From SIG710 sp045595425 (GTDB lineage Bacteria > Bacillota > Clostridia > Oscillospirales > CAG-272), in NCBI GenBank assembly GCA_045595425.1, contig JAZOAL010000056.1, forward strand, positions 1 to 13,698: a DNA stretch of 13,698 nt, written 5' to 3'. A program made the position numbers and the translations under genes. Shown here one piece after another: positions 13,634-13,698 of this stretch; the stretch's first letter is position 1; the number at the start of each line of letters is the position of its first letter. Under the pieces are notes generated by a model. That model saw nothing but the letters and a program-made list of their open reading frames with translations. It had not been told where the DNA came from and did no database searches.

Positions 13634-13698
13634 AAACAATAATTTGTCAGCATGGGGCTCCGCCCTTTGCCCCACTAAAGACCTTTTTCGAAAAAAGG
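13634..13698. repeat. Partial intergenic repeat at right edge
   Basis: AAACAATAATTT (13634-13645) matches the terminal repeat of the 1060-1176 element. It is followed by hairpin TGGGGC/GCCCCA (13653-13674) and then CCTTTTT/AAAAAGG (13682-13698) at the window edge. It is probably the start of another member of the same repeat family, cut off by the window. Confidence 0.5.

Noticed and set aside
1..13698. Defence island, phage, CRISPR or biosynthetic cluster
   Set aside because: All ten genes are housekeeping or metabolic types or a lone surface protein; there are no nuclease/toxin pairs, integrases, spacer arrays or biosynthetic enzymes.

Overview
The window looks like ordinary chromosomal DNA of a low-to-mid GC, Gram-positive Clostridia-type bacterium, plausibly a gut Oscillospiraceae or Ruminococcaceae relative. 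Reasons: purine-rich Shine-Dalgarno sites before almost every gene, sigma-A promoters with 17-nt spacers, a MecA adaptor, a clostridial-type helicase with a nuclease-like N-terminus, a YtqA-type radical SAM protein, an LRR_5 surface protein, and intergenic palindromic repeats of the kind common in these genomes. The genus cannot be fixed from this sequence alone. Ten protein-coding genes are supported. No rRNA, tRNA, CRISPR, phage or transposase gene was seen.

Layout. 1-223 holds part of a palindromic intergenic repeat. 224-901 (-) is mecA, preceded by a possible 9-codon upstream ORF. 902-1249 holds the mecA leader, a small element with terminal inverted repeats (1060-1176) and a helicase promoter. 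1250-3673 (+) is an XPD/DinG-type helicase. 3831-5225 (+) is asnS and 5248-6531 (+) an aspartate aminotransferase, probably one transcript from a promoter at 3713 to a terminator at 6532-6579. 6651-7649 (+) is a TIGR01212 radical SAM protein. 7725-8594 (+) is an acidic, low-complexity exported protein with an LRR_5-like C-terminus, behind a perfect consensus promoter. A strong bidirectional terminator (8605-8655) separates it from a leftward cluster read in the order MutS-related ATPase (10356-11957), Lrp/AsnC regulator (9848-10321) and class I aminotransferase (8682-9848). The last two overlap by one base. Divergent from this cluster, uxaC (12128-13549, +) encodes uronate isomerase and ends at a textbook terminator. 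13583-13698 begins another copy of the intergenic repeat.

The genes do not form one system. The visible functional links are AsnRS with an aspartate-forming transaminase, and an amino-acid-responsive regulator coupled to a transaminase (an arrangement resembling alaR-alaT of Bacillus subtilis), here with a MutS-family ATPase at the head of the cluster.

I found no clear candidate for a new defence or mobile system. The best items for a second look are the repeat family, the nuclease-like helicase domain with a missing acidic residue, the perfect inverted repeat at the helicase 3' end, the MutS-like/Lrp/aminotransferase cluster, and the mecA upstream ORF.
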